Source of the DNA: Solwaraspora sp. WMMD792
Lineage (GTDB): Bacteria; Actinomycetota; Actinomycetes; Mycobacteriales; Micromonosporaceae
DNA: 64,000 nucleotides
NCBI RefSeq assembly: GCF_029626105.1
Contig: NZ_JARUBH010000009.1
Coordinates: 5,952,001 to 6,016,000, forward strand
Direction of reading: 5' to 3'
The position numbers and the translations under genes are program-made. Numbering within the stretch: the stretch's first letter is position 1; each line of letters begins with the position of its first letter. The notes below the pieces were generated by a model. That model made no database searches, was not told the DNA's origin, and saw nothing but the letters and a program-made list of their open reading frames with translations. This document shows positions 17,494 through 25,786 of the stretch, one piece after another.

Positions 17494-17784
17494 TTGCGTC
17501 ATTACGAAGTCATGGTCATCCTCGACCCCAGCCTCGAGGAGCGCACGGTCGCGCCCTCGCTCGACACGTACCTCAACGTGATCCGCACCGCCGGAGGCTC
17601 GGTCGAGAAGCTCGACGTCTGGGGCCGCCGCCGCCTCTCCTTCGAAATCAACAAGAAGGCGGAAGGCATCTACGCGGTCATCGACCTGCAGGCCACCCCG
17701 GATGCTGTCGCCGAGCTGGACCGCCAGCTGCGACTCAACGAGTCGGTGCTGCGCACCAAGGTCATTCGGCCGGAGACGCGCTGA
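17494..17784 (+). CDS. rpsF: 30S ribosomal protein bS6
   Basis: 96 aa, the standard actinobacterial length. It starts [20 protein letters not shown] and contains [20 protein letters not shown] and [10 protein letters not shown], typical of bS6, which binds 16S rRNA as a dimer with bS18. The start is TTG at 17494, with AGGAGGTGAG 7 bases upstream; that ribosome site is the one folded into the leader hairpin. First gene of the rpsF-ssb-rpsR-rplI group. Confidence 0.98.
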   Translation: MRHYEVMVILDPSLEERTVAPSLDTYLNVIRTAGGSVEKLDVWGRRRLSFEINKKAEGIYAVIDLQATPDAVAELDRQLRLNESVLRTKVIRPETR

Positions 17785-17884
17785 CCGCGTCCCACCGGTC
17801 CGCCCGACAGCCCTCGTCGGTCCTGTCACACGGCTCTGGCAGCCTGGTGACGAGGACGTCGACTGAGTGCGCGAGGAGATGGTC

Positions 17885-18406
17885 ATGGCAGGAGATACCA
17901 CCATTACGGTCATCGGCAACCTGACCGATGACCCTGAGTTGCGCTTTACCCCGTCGGGAGCAGCTGTCGCCAAGTTCCGGGTGGCCTCGACCCCCCGGTA
18001 CATGGACCGAGCTTCCGGCGAGTGGAAGGACGGCGAGCCGCTCTTCCTGTCCTGCACGGTGTGGCGCCAGGCGGCGGAGCACGTCGCCGAGTCGCTCCAG
18101 CGGGGTGCCCGGGTGATCGTCTCGGGTCGGCTGCGGCAGCGGTCGTACGAGACCCGTGAGGGCGAGAAGCGGACCGTCATCGAGTTGGAAGTCGACGAGA
18201 TCGGCCCGTCGCTGCGGTACGCCACGGCGAAGGTGCAGAAGATGTCCCGCTCCGGCTCCGGCGGCGGCGGCTTCGGCGGCTCCGGTGGCGGTGGCAACCA
18301 GGGCGGCGGCTTCGACGACCCATGGGCCACGGCCGCGCCGGCCGCGCCGGCCGCCTCGTCCGCCCGTTCGGGCGGCGGGAACTTCGACGAGGAACCTCCA
18401 TTCTGA
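17885..18406 (+). CDS. ssb: Single-stranded DNA-binding protein
   Basis: 174 aa. The OB fold covers residues 1-110 ([58 protein letters not shown]). A Gly/Ser-rich linker follows and the acidic tip FDEEPPF is the protein-interaction tail that recruits replication and repair partners. The ATG at 17885 is chosen because conservation begins at MAGDTTITV and GAGGAGA lies just upstream; an in-frame start at 17867 would only add six residues. It follows rpsF by 100 bases and precedes rpsR by 43. Confidence 0.97.
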   Translation: MAGDTTITVIGNLTDDPELRFTPSGAAVAKFRVASTPRYMDRASGEWKDGEPLFLSCTVWRQAAEHVAESLQRGARVIVSGRLRQRSYETREGEKRTVIELEVDEIGPSLRYATAKVQKMSRSGSGGGGFGGSGGGGNQGGGFDDPWATAAPAAPAASSARSGGGNFDEEPPF

Positions 18407-18449
18407 TATGGCTTCCAACGCCCGCGATCGCAAACCAGGAGCACGAGCA

Positions 18450-18689
18450 ATGGCCAAGGCTGCGGCACTTCGCAAGCCGAAGAAGAAGGTGAACCCGCTA
18501 GACAAGGACGGGATCACCTACATCGACTACAAGGACACCGCGCTGCTGCGCAAGTTCATCTCCGACCGGGGCAAGATCCGTGCCCGGCGGGTGACCGGGG
18601 TGACCTCCCAGCAGCAGCGACAGATCGCCCGCGCGGTCAAGAACGCCCGCGAGATGGCGCTCCTGCCGTACACCACGACGGCCCGCTGA
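18450..18689 (+). CDS. rpsR: 30S ribosomal protein bS18
   Basis: 79 aa. The ATG at 18450 gives [20 protein letters not shown], followed by [20 protein letters not shown] and [20 protein letters not shown], the hallmark bS18 core. It lacks the CxxC pair of zinc-binding S18 paralogues, so it is the zinc-independent type. An AGGAGC ribosome site lies just upstream. bS18 partners bS6, encoded two genes before, which fits the proposed leader control. Confidence 0.98.
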   Translation: MAKAAALRKPKKKVNPLDKDGITYIDYKDTALLRKFISDRGKIRARRVTGVTSQQQRQIARAVKNAREMALLPYTTTAR

Positions 18690-18703
18690 GCGGAGGCACC
18701 GAT

Positions 18704-19153
18704 ATGAAGATCATCCTCACGCAGGAGGTGTCTGGGCTCGGTTCCCCCGGGGACATCGTCGAGGTGAAGGACGGCTACGGCCGTAACTACCTGCTGCCCC
18801 AAGGGTTCGCGATCTCCTGGACCAAGGGTGCCGAGAAGCAGGTCACCTCGATCAAGCGGGCCCGTTCCGCCCGGGAGATCCGCGACCTCGGGCACGCCAA
18901 CGAGGTCAAGGGTCAGCTGGAGAGCCTGAAGGTCACCCTGACCGCTCGGGCCGGCGAAGGCGGTCGACTGTTCGGCTCGGTCACCCCGGCCGAGGTCGTT
19001 GACGCCGTTCGTACCGCTGGCGGTCCGGCCCTGGACCGGCGGCGGCTGGAGCTGCCCGGCCACATCAAGTCGGTCGGTACCTACCCGGTGAAGGTCAAGC
19101 TGCACCCGGACGTCACCGCCAAGTTCGACCTCAGTGTGCTGCAGGCCAGGTAG
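18704..19153 (+). CDS. rplI: 50S ribosomal protein bL9
   Basis: 149 aa. The N-terminal domain MKIILTQEVSGLGSPGDIVE and VKDGYGRNYLLPQGFA is invariant for bL9. A long central helix (residues 45-75) and the C-terminal domain LFGSVTPAEVVDAV follow. It starts 14 bases after rpsR and ends 30 bases before a strong hairpin terminator. Confidence 0.98.
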   Translation: MKIILTQEVSGLGSPGDIVEVKDGYGRNYLLPQGFAISWTKGAEKQVTSIKRARSAREIRDLGHANEVKGQLESLKVTLTARAGEGGRLFGSVTPAEVVDAVRTAGGPALDRRRLELPGHIKSVGTYPVKVKLHPDVTAKFDLSVLQAR

Positions 19154-19183
19154 CTTCCGGCAGCCACAGCGAGCGAGACATCC

Positions 19184-19221
19184 GGCTCAGGGGCCACACC
19201 AGACGGTGTGGCCCCTGAGCC
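19184..19221. terminator. Terminator after rplI, probably bidirectional
   Basis: A perfect 17-base stem (19184-19200 with 19205-19221) and an AGAC loop lie between the convergent rplI stop and the end of the beta-helix gene. Confidence 0.85.
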
Positions 19222-19225
19222 ATGC

Positions 19226-20488
19226 TCAGCGCAGAATGCTGGAGACGACGACCGGATCCCCGGACCCGAGGTAGAAGATGCCCGGGTAGCCGGCGGTGGC
19301 GAAGCCGTGACTGGTGTTGCGGCGCAGCACCGAATCGGTCAGTTCGAGCGTGCCGGACCGGTCGTTGCTGACGAAGAAGATGGCCCCGCCACCTTCCCGC
19401 GCCTCGTTGTCGGCGATGACGGTGCCGGCGATCGAGACGGTGAACCGGTTGCCGTCGGTGTAGATCGCCCCACCGCTACCGCCGCCCGGGGTGCCGGGCT
19501 TGGCTGGATTAGCACCGTTGCCGGTTGCCGAGTTGTGCGTCAGTACGCTGTTCAGCACGATCCACGAGACACCGATGCTGCTCAACGCACCGCCGTTGGC
19601 ACACACCCCGCCGTCGCCGGGTGCCCCGCCGAAGGTGCTCTGCACCACGTACACCGGCTGGTCCTGCCACTGGTCCAGCACCCGGATCGCCGCGCCCCCG
19701 AGATCCGGTCCGGTCGGGTCGCACCGGTTACCGACGAATCGGGAGTTGACCACCCGGAACTGGCCGCCCCGGACGAAAATCGCGCCACCGCCGCCACCGT
19801 CGACCTGCTCACCGGTGGAATCGCCGTCGGCAAAGGTCAGGTTCTGCACGACCAGTTCGGGATGGTCCTGATCATTGCAGTGCGAGGTCGTCCAGCCCTG
19901 CGCCTGGTCGCAGGTGTTCATGTACAGAATTCGTCGTTGCCCGCCGCCGCTGAGGGTGACCAGCCCGCCGCCGTCCAGCACCACCTGCCGACTGGCCGCG
20001 TTACGGACCTTCGCCGTCCGGTCCATCGTGATCACCACCGGTTCCGGCCCGCAGGCGAAGGTGATGATCCCGCCGGCTGCGACCGCCGCGACGACCGCCT
20101 GGGAGGTGCAACTGGCCGGCGTACCGTCGCCGATCGTGCGGGTCGGCCGGCTGGTGTCCACCGCCCGGGCCCGCGCCGGCACCTGAGCTTGTCCATCGGG
20201 GTTGCCGGCCGCCGGACCGGCCGCCGTCGTCCGGTCGGGAGCCTCCGACGGCACCGGGGCCGCGCCCAACCCGGCCGCGCCGGACGGTGGTGGTGTGCCG
20301 TTTGACGGGACAGCGGCCGGCATGGTGGTAGCGGACGACGCCCCAGGCTGCGCACTGCTGGGAGGAGGACCGTCACCGACCGCCGAGCCGTCGCCGGCCG
20401 CGCCGCACCCGGTCACCAGCCCGGTCACCAGCCCGGCGAGAAGCGGCCCGGCCACGGTCAGGTTGATCCTCCGGCTGCGGCTGAACAC
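19226..20488 (-). CDS. Beta-helix surface lipoprotein
   Basis: 420 aa. The signal peptide ends in a lipobox (LVTGC, Cys28), so it should be anchored on the outer face of the membrane. About 110 Pro/Ala/Ser-rich residues follow. From about residue 125 the protein is a right-handed parallel beta-helix of the kind in polymorphic outer-membrane and pectate-lyase-like proteins: coils such as GAIFVRGGQFRVVNSRFVGN, GALSSIGVSWIVLNSVLTHN, GAIYTDGNRFTVSIAGTVIA and GAIFFVSNDRSGTLELTDSV recur every 40-60 residues, each led by a GGA(I/L) turn. No catalytic residues could be assigned, so it may bind glycan or be a passive surface protein. GTG start at 20488 with AGGA upstream. Confidence 0.85.
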   Translation of the reverse strand: MFSRSRRINLTVAGPLLAGLVTGLVTGCGAAGDGSAVGDGPPPSSAQPGASSATTMPAAVPSNGTPPPSGAAGLGAAPVPSEAPDRTTAAGPAAGNPDGQAQVPARARAVDTSRPTRTIGDGTPASCTSQAVVAAVAAGGIITFACGPEPVVITMDRTAKVRNAASRQVVLDGGGLVTLSGGGQRRILYMNTCDQAQGWTTSHCNDQDHPELVVQNLTFADGDSTGEQVDGGGGGAIFVRGGQFRVVNSRFVGNRCDPTGPDLGGAAIRVLDQWQDQPVYVVQSTFGGAPGDGGVCANGGALSSIGVSWIVLNSVLTHNSATGNGANPAKPGTPGGGSGGAIYTDGNRFTVSIAGTVIADNEAREGGGAIFFVSNDRSGTLELTDSVLRRNTSHGFATAGYPGIFYLGSGDPVVVSSILR

Positions 20489-20568
20489 TGGTCGATCCTA
20501 GGAGCACGGCACCCGCGACGAACAGCGCGAACAGTCGGGGATCCGGGGCCCGCCCGGTAGGTCCGGCG

Positions 20569-22533
20569 TCAACCGATCGGCTGGCCGGTGATGGCGCTGG
20601 CAAGCACGGTCGACATGCCGCCGCCGATCACCGCCGACGCCAGGCCGACACTCGAGGCGCGCCACGTGCCGCTGACCCACCTGATCGACACCGCCAGGAC
20701 CAGCGAGATCATCAGCGCGTACGCGAAGTCCGGCGCGGCGGCCAGCAGCGAGTTGATCGCCTGCGCCCGAGCGGAGAGGCAGTCGCCGTCCACGCCGAGA
20801 ACGCAGTCGGTGGTCGCCGGGGTGCCGTCCAGGGTGAGGCTCCAGATCAGAAACGCCACCACCGGCAGGGCGTACCAGGCAGCCGTGTACAGCAGCGACG
20901 ACAGATAGCCGCCCTGGTCGGCGTCGATCAGTTCGTCGTCGATCCGGTACGTCAGCCGACGCTGCGACGGCGGCTCGTACCTCGGCCGTGGTCGTTGCTC
21001 GGGCAGCACCCGGGAGCGGGGCGCGCTCGGCAGGGCGATCGGTGACCGGGGTGCCGAAGCCGGCGTCTCCACCCACCTGGGGTCGTCTGCCGCCAGCCGG
21101 GTCCCCGACCAGAAGGTACCTTCCCGGCCCGGCTCGACCTGTGGCCACGGATCGACCGGCGGAAGGATATCGGCGTCGACGTCGCCGACCTCTGCCGCGC
21201 GTCTCTTGCGCGCACCGGTGCGGCTACCGGCCGGCCAGCTCTCCGGGTCGTCGCCCCGGTGCCACTGATCGGTCTGGTCGCCGATCTCGCGCCAACTGTC
21301 GACCGGTTTCGGGCGGTACGCCCCGCGGCTGAGCTCCCCGGCCCGGCCGGTGGGCGGCTGCGCCGGGCCGGCACCGATCGCCCGCGGCGAGGACGCGGTA
21401 CGCGGCCAGGTGCCGGTCTCGTCGGTGAACTCGCGCCGGGGCGGTTCGATCTCGCGACGGGCCGGCCGGTCCCATCGCCCGGCCTGGTCCGCCTCCCGCG
21501 ACCACCCGCCGGTGCGCTCGCTGGCCCGGGACCATTCGCTGGTGTAGTCGGCACCCCGGGACCATCCGCTGGTGTGGTCCGTCGCGCTGGACCATCCGCT
21601 GGTGGGGTCGGAACGCCTCGACCACTCGCCGGTGTGGTCCGATCCACCGGACCACCCGCTGGTGGGCTCGTCGTCGCGTAGCCACTGCGCCGCGTGGTCG
21701 TCGTCGAGGCGACGCCGGATGTCGTCGCGGTCACGCCGTCGGCGGCCGGGACGGTCGGAGTCGGACGGCGGGCCGGTACGACGGGACGACCGACGACTGC
21801 GACCGCCGTACCCCTCCAGCTCACCGGGGTCACCTGGATCACTGGGCGACGCCGACCACCGCGCCGGCGCGGTCGACCAGGTAGCGGGTGGCGTAGTGGC
21901 TGGACCGCCCGGGTCGAGCGGACCGGCACCCGACACCGGCCCGGAACGGCTATCGGGCGATTCACGCCGCCAGCCCGCTGGATCGCCGGACACCGGGCTG
22001 CCCGAGATCGGGTTCCCGGACACCGGGCTGCCCGAGATCGGACCGCCGGAGATCGGGTCCTCGGCCGCACGGCGCCGGCCCGGTGCCCGCCGGGGCCGGT
22101 CCCAGGCGGGGGCGTCCATCTCGGGCCCGGCCGCTGGCAGCGCCGGCCGGCCACGGGACCGGCGGCTCCGTACCGGCTGCTCGGGGATCTGCCACGATTC
22201 GTCGCGGTGCCGCCCGGCCCGGCTAGCCGGCGGCTCCCGGTGGACCGGCTCACCCGCTGGCGGCGTCGGGCCGGCGGGCAGCGCCCACCGGTCCGTAGCC
22301 GGGCTGCCCCAGTCTGCCTGGTGCCGGGCACCGTCGCGCTGGTCCTCGTCGCGGCCGCGTCGGTCCTCGTAGCGGCGCCGGCCGCGGGGCGCCGCGTCAT
22401 CCTCGGCCGGGTCGTAGCGCCGTGACCGACGAGAGCGTGGTGCCGGGTCGGCATCGGTGTCGTCGGGCCACCGGGCAGCCGACCGCCGCTCGCGTGGAGG
22501 GCGGTCGCCGTACTCCCAGTCCCGGTAGTCCAC
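20569..22533 (-). CDS. Large disordered protein with C-terminal membrane domain, 654 aa
   Basis: Residues 1-490 are highly charged, Arg/Asp/Ser/Pro-rich and repetitive. A series of WSR/SGW units (for example GWSGGSDHTGEWSRRSDPTS) occupies about residues 290-350, and ISGxPVSG units about 165-190. The last 120 residues contain four hydrophobic helices, starting YLSSLLYTAAWYALPVVAFL and including a conserved-looking cysteine pair in TTDCVLGVDGDCLSA. The architecture is a long cytoplasmic tail on a small RDD-like or four-helix membrane module. Function unknown. It is divergent from dnaB, and its start is GTG at 22533. The repeats make this gene prone to length change. Confidence 0.7.
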   Translation of the reverse strand: MDYRDWEYGDRPPRERRSAARWPDDTDADPAPRSRRSRRYDPAEDDAAPRGRRRYEDRRGRDEDQRDGARHQADWGSPATDRWALPAGPTPPAGEPVHREPPASRAGRHRDESWQIPEQPVRSRRSRGRPALPAAGPEMDAPAWDRPRRAPGRRRAAEDPISGGPISGSPVSGNPISGSPVSGDPAGWRRESPDSRSGPVSGAGPLDPGGPATTPPATWSTAPARWSASPSDPGDPGELEGYGGRSRRSSRRTGPPSDSDRPGRRRRDRDDIRRRLDDDHAAQWLRDDEPTSGWSGGSDHTGEWSRRSDPTSGWSSATDHTSGWSRGADYTSEWSRASERTGGWSREADQAGRWDRPARREIEPPRREFTDETGTWPRTASSPRAIGAGPAQPPTGRAGELSRGAYRPKPVDSWREIGDQTDQWHRGDDPESWPAGSRTGARKRRAAEVGDVDADILPPVDPWPQVEPGREGTFWSGTRLAADDPRWVETPASAPRSPIALPSAPRSRVLPEQRPRPRYEPPSQRRLTYRIDDELIDADQGGYLSSLLYTAAWYALPVVAFLIWSLTLDGTPATTDCVLGVDGDCLSARAQAINSLLAAAPDFAYALMISLVLAVSIRWVSGTWRASSVGLASAVIGGGMSTVLASAITGQPIG

Positions 22534-22639
22534 CGCCGGAGCCTCGCCCCTTCGCTATCGAGCCGTGATCGGCTGGGCCGGCGAATCAGTTCCCGCCCGA
22601 TAGTAGCCGGTAGCCCGGTGGGCAGCCCGGTGCAGATTT

Positions 22640-22779
22640 TTGTCCACCGGCTGTGGATCGCAAAGTCGCAGCTCAGCGGGTATCTCCTCGGGTTGGCGGC
22701 AAGTTTTCCACAGGCTGTGCACAAGGTTGTGCACAGCCTGCGCCCTCCTGTCCACAGCTTGTCCAGAGGTTCATCCACC
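22640..22779. promoter_or_regulatory. Cluster of DnaA-box-like sites upstream of dnaB
   Basis: Seven or eight 9-mers match TTGTCCACA or TTATCCACA at seven or more positions: TTGTCCACC 22640, complement of CGATCCACA 22652, TTTTCCACA 22704, the inverted pair 22716-22724 and 22727-22735 (TTGTGCACA), CTGTCCACA 22748, TTGTCCAGA 22759 and TCATCCACC 22771. The inverted pair forms a perfect 12-base palindrome at 22713-22738. The region lies in the 430-base gap between a divergent gene and dnaB and probably includes the dnaB promoter. DnaA binding would link dnaB expression to initiation. Confidence 0.6.
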
Positions 22780-22964
22780 GCCGTGTTTGGGCATGCCGCC
22801 GCAAGTCCGTATCGTTTCCCGGAGCCCTCCCACGCCGATGCGACGCCCCCCGGTCGCCCGGTCCCTGGTGGGCCCGACCGCAGGTCGTCGACGACGCACG
22901 AGCAGACGATGTCGTACCCGCGCAGTTGACTCGCGGCAGTGATGTAGTGAAGGGGGGCGCCCGG

Positions 22965-25307
22965 ATGTCCATCACGGACGACCTGCAGACCGAGCCCCGG
23001 CCACCGGCCCGCCCGTCCGGTCCACCCGGCCCGCCGGCCAAGCCACCCGGTCCACCCACCGGCGGTGAGCCCTTCGACCGCACGCCACCCCAGGACGTCG
23101 CCGCCGAACAGTGCGTCCTCGGCGGAATGCTGCTCTCCAAGGACGCCATCGCCGACGTCGTGGAGATCCTCAAACCGAACGACTTCTACCGCCCGATCCA
23201 CGCCACGGTCTTCGACGCGGTGCTGGACCTGTACGGGCGAGGCGAGCCGGCGGACGCGATCACCGTCTCCGCCGCGCTCGCCAACTCGGGTGACCTGGGC
23301 CGGATCGGCGGCGCGCCGTACCTGCACACCCTGATCGCGAGCGTGCCCACCGCGGCCAACGCCTCCTACTACGCCAGGATCGTGGCCGAGCGCGCGGTGC
23401 TGCGCCGCATCGTCGAGGCCGGCACCAAGATCGTGCAGCTCGGGTACGGTTCCGCCGCCGGCGGCGGCCGGGACATCGACGACGTCGTCGACCTCGCCCA
23501 GCAGGCGGTGTACGACGTCACGGAACGGCGGGTGAGCGAGGACTTCGCGGTCCTGGCCGACATGCTGCAGCCGACCCTCGACGAGATCGAGGCGGTCGGT
23601 GCCCAGGCCGGCATGATGACCGGGGTGCCCACCGGGTTCACCGACCTGGACCGGTTGCTCAACGGGCTGCACCCCGGGCAGTTGATCATCGTCGCCGGCC
23701 GGCCCGGCCTCGGCAAGGCGCTGGCGCTGGACACCCCGCTGCCCACCCCGACCGGCTGGACCACCATGGGTGAGGTCGCGGTCGGCGACCGACTACTCGA
23801 CGCCGCCGGTCGACCCACCACGGTTGTCGGCACCTCTGCCGTCCTGCTCGGCGGACGGTCCTACCAGGTCGAGTTCTCCGACGGCTCGGCCATCGTCGCC
23901 GACGGTGACCACCTCTGGCAGGTGACGCACCGGCCCGCCGTGCCGGTACCGGCAGCGGCCGCCGCGGCGCTGGCCGCTGTCACCCCGGCACCGGTTTCGG
24001 CCGATCCGGCCCTGGCCGGCCGGTCCCGGCCACGACCGGCCCAGTCCGCACCTGCGCGGGCCACCCAGGTACTGACCACCGAGGAGATCCTGGACCTGCT
24101 CGACCGGTCACCGGCGGAGCATCCCGAGGTCACCGTCACGAACTGCCGTGCCTTGGCGCTGCCCGACCGCGACGACCTGCCGGTGCCGCCGTACCAGTTG
24201 GGGGTCGATCTTGCCGGTGGTGACCCGGCTGCCGACCACCGCCAGGTCGACCGGCGGATTCCCGACGCGTACCTGCGGAGTTCCGAGCGGCAGCGGCGGG
24301 CGCTGCTGACCGGTCTGTTGGACACCGCCGGCACCCGCAACCCGGGCGGGCTGGACGAGTACCGGACCACTTCGCGCCTGATGGTCGAGGCGGTACGCGA
24401 GTTGGTGGCGAGCCTCGGTCTGCACTGCACGGTGTCAGCGGCCACCGTCCAGGGCCGGATGACAGCGCCATCCACGGTCTACACGGTGACCATCCAGACC
24501 GACGACGAGCAGCAGCGACGAATCACCTCGGTCCGACCGGTCCGCAGCGTGCCGGTGCGCTGCGTCACCGTGGACAACGCCGACCACCTGTATCTCGCCG
24601 GCCGGACGATGATCCCGACGCACAACTCGACCGCGTCGATGGACTTCGCCCGCAACGCGGCGATCCGCGCCGGTCACGCCAGCGCGATCTTCTCGCTGGA
24701 GATGAGCAAGGTGGAGATCGTCATGCGGCTGCTCTCCGCCGAGGCGAAGGTGCCGTTGCATGTCCTGCGCTCCGGCCAGCTCTCCGACGACGACTGGACG
24801 AAGCTGGCCCGGCGGATGGGCGAGATCAGTGAGGCGCCGCTCTTCGTCGACGACACGCCGAACATGAACCTGATGGAGATCAGAGCCAAGGCGCGGCGGC
24901 TACGGCAGCGGCACGACCTGAAGATGATCGTCGTCGACTACCTGCAGCTGATGACCTCGCCGAAACGCACCGAGAGCCGTCAGCAGGAGGTCGCGGACCT
25001 GTCCCGTGGGCTCAAACTGCTGGCCAAAGAGGTCGAGTGCCCGGTGATCGCGGTCAGTCAGCTGAACCGTGGCCCTGAGCAGCGTACCGACAAGCGGCCG
25101 CAATTGTCCGATTTGCGCGAGTCGGGGTCGATCGAGCAGGACGCGGACGTGGTCATTCTGTTGCACCGAGATGACTACTACGACAAGGAGTCGCCTCGGG
25201 CGGGCGAGGCGGACTTCATCGTCGCCAAGCACCGGAACGGGCCGACCGACACGGTGACCGTCGCCGCGCAGCTGCACCTATCCCGGTTCGTCGACATGGC
25301 GATCTGA
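22965..25307 (+). CDS. dnaB: Replicative DNA helicase DnaB, with intein
   Basis: Hexameric 5'-3' helicase at the replication fork. The 780 aa precursor has a Pro-rich N-terminus, the DnaB N-terminal domain from PPQDVAAEQCVLGGML, a linker, and a RecA-like domain split by an intein directly after the P-loop GRPGLGK (residues 245-251). After the intein the sequence resumes STASMDFARNAAIRAG, then FSLEMSKVEIVMRLL, Walker B MIVVDYLQLM, and the C-terminal motif DLRESGSIEQDADVVILLHR. Spliced length is 477 aa, normal for the family. ATG 22965 is chosen because conservation starts soon after and AAGGGGGG precedes it. Helicase activity needs splicing, because the P-loop serine and threonine are in the second half. 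Confidence 0.97.
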   Translation: MSITDDLQTEPRPPARPSGPPGPPAKPPGPPTGGEPFDRTPPQDVAAEQCVLGGMLLSKDAIADVVEILKPNDFYRPIHATVFDAVLDLYGRGEPADAITVSAALANSGDLGRIGGAPYLHTLIASVPTAANASYYARIVAERAVLRRIVEAGTKIVQLGYGSAAGGGRDIDDVVDLAQQAVYDVTERRVSEDFAVLADMLQPTLDEIEAVGAQAGMMTGVPTGFTDLDRLLNGLHPGQLIIVAGRPGLGKALALDTPLPTPTGWTTMGEVAVGDRLLDAAGRPTTVVGTSAVLLGGRSYQVEFSDGSAIVADGDHLWQVTHRPAVPVPAAAAAALAAVTPAPVSADPALAGRSRPRPAQSAPARATQVLTTEEILDLLDRSPAEHPEVTVTNCRALALPDRDDLPVPPYQLGVDLAGGDPAADHRQVDRRIPDAYLRSSERQRRALLTGLLDTAGTRNPGGLDEYRTTSRLMVEAVRELVASLGLHCTVSAATVQGRMTAPSTVYTVTIQTDDEQQRRITSVRPVRSVPVRCVTVDNADHLYLAGRTMIPTHNSTASMDFARNAAIRAGHASAIFSLEMSKVEIVMRLLSAEAKVPLHVLRSGQLSDDDWTKLARRMGEISEAPLFVDDTPNMNLMEIRAKARRLRQRHDLKMIVVDYLQLMTSPKRTESRQQEVADLSRGLKLLAKEVECPVIAVSQLNRGPEQRTDKRPQLSDLRESGSIEQDADVVILLHRDDYYDKESPRAGEADFIVAKHRNGPTDTVTVAAQLHLSRFVDMAI
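23718..24626 (+). other. DnaB intein, class 3 type, 303 aa, with decayed LAGLIDADG region
   Basis: The intein starts with Ala (ALALDTPLPTPTGW) instead of Cys or Ser, and ends PTHN before Ser. Block B has DGDHLWQVTH (Trp67 of the intein), block F has VPVRCVTVDN (Cys282) and block G has Thr301, which together form the Trp-Cys-Thr set that defines class 3 inteins, where the block F cysteine starts splicing. Between about residues 90 and 250 is a homing-endonuclease-like region. Its second motif reads LLTGLLDTAGT, with Ala where the catalytic acid normally is, and the first (LGVDLAGGD) is also poor, so it is probably no longer mobile. The central segment 75-125 is Ala/Pro-rich. Confidence 0.88.
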
Positions 25308-25392
25308 GTCACCATGCCGGGACGGCCGCCCGCTCCCGGACCAGCACGGCGGCCCGGACCAGCGCAGAGTTCCGGACCGCCGGGGCACAGGC

Positions 25393-25761
25393 TCAGTCGA
25401 AGAGCTGGTTGAGAAAGCTCTTCTGCCGCTTGTGCCGGTAGTGCCCGTGGTAGCCGTGGTGCCCGTAGGCGGGAGCCGGCGGGTAGGCCGGGGCCGGCGG
25501 CGGGTAGCCGGGCTGGTGGTGCGTCGGCGGGGGTGGCGGAGGCGGCGGGTATCCGCCGGCCGGGCTTGGTGCCGGGCGGGGCGGTTGACCGGGCTGCTGG
25601 CCGCCGGCACCACCGTTCCAGGCTGCCTCCGCGTCCAGCAGGCGCTCCAGCTCGCCCCGGTCCAGAAAAATGCCGCGACACTCGGTGCACTGGTCGACGG
25701 TGATTCCACTGCGCTCGTACTGCCGCATGGCGCCGTGACACTTGGGACAGTTCATCTGCAT
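25393..25761 (-). CDS. TFIIB-type zinc-ribbon protein
   Basis: 122 aa. The N-terminus MNCPKCHGAMRQYERSGITV then DQCTECRGIFLDRGELERLL is a zinc ribbon of the zf-TFIIB family, with CxxC pairs at both ends. A Pro/Tyr/His-rich disordered middle follows and a short basic tail, HKRQKSFLNQLFD. Proteins of this layout are common in actinobacteria and have no known function. Start is ATG 25761 or 25755. It is convergent with dnaB and follows the phosphoribosyltransferase gene by 25 bases, so it may end the minus-strand run. Confidence 0.88.
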   Translation of the reverse strand: MQMNCPKCHGAMRQYERSGITVDQCTECRGIFLDRGELERLLDAEAAWNGGAGGQQPGQPPRPAPSPAGGYPPPPPPPPTHHQPGYPPPAPAYPPAPAYGHHGYHGHYRHKRQKSFLNQLFD

Positions 25762-25786
25762 GACTCGACGGTACCGGCTGGGATCC

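Noticed and set aside
22640-22779. Chromosome origin oriC
   Set aside because: DnaA boxes are present, but dnaA and dnaN are not in the window and the boxes are fewer and weaker than at actinobacterial origins.
20952-23672. 906 aa minus-strand frame spanning two genes
   Set aside because: Crosses the dnaB promoter, dnaB and an opposing gene; composition is Arg/Gly/Pro noise.
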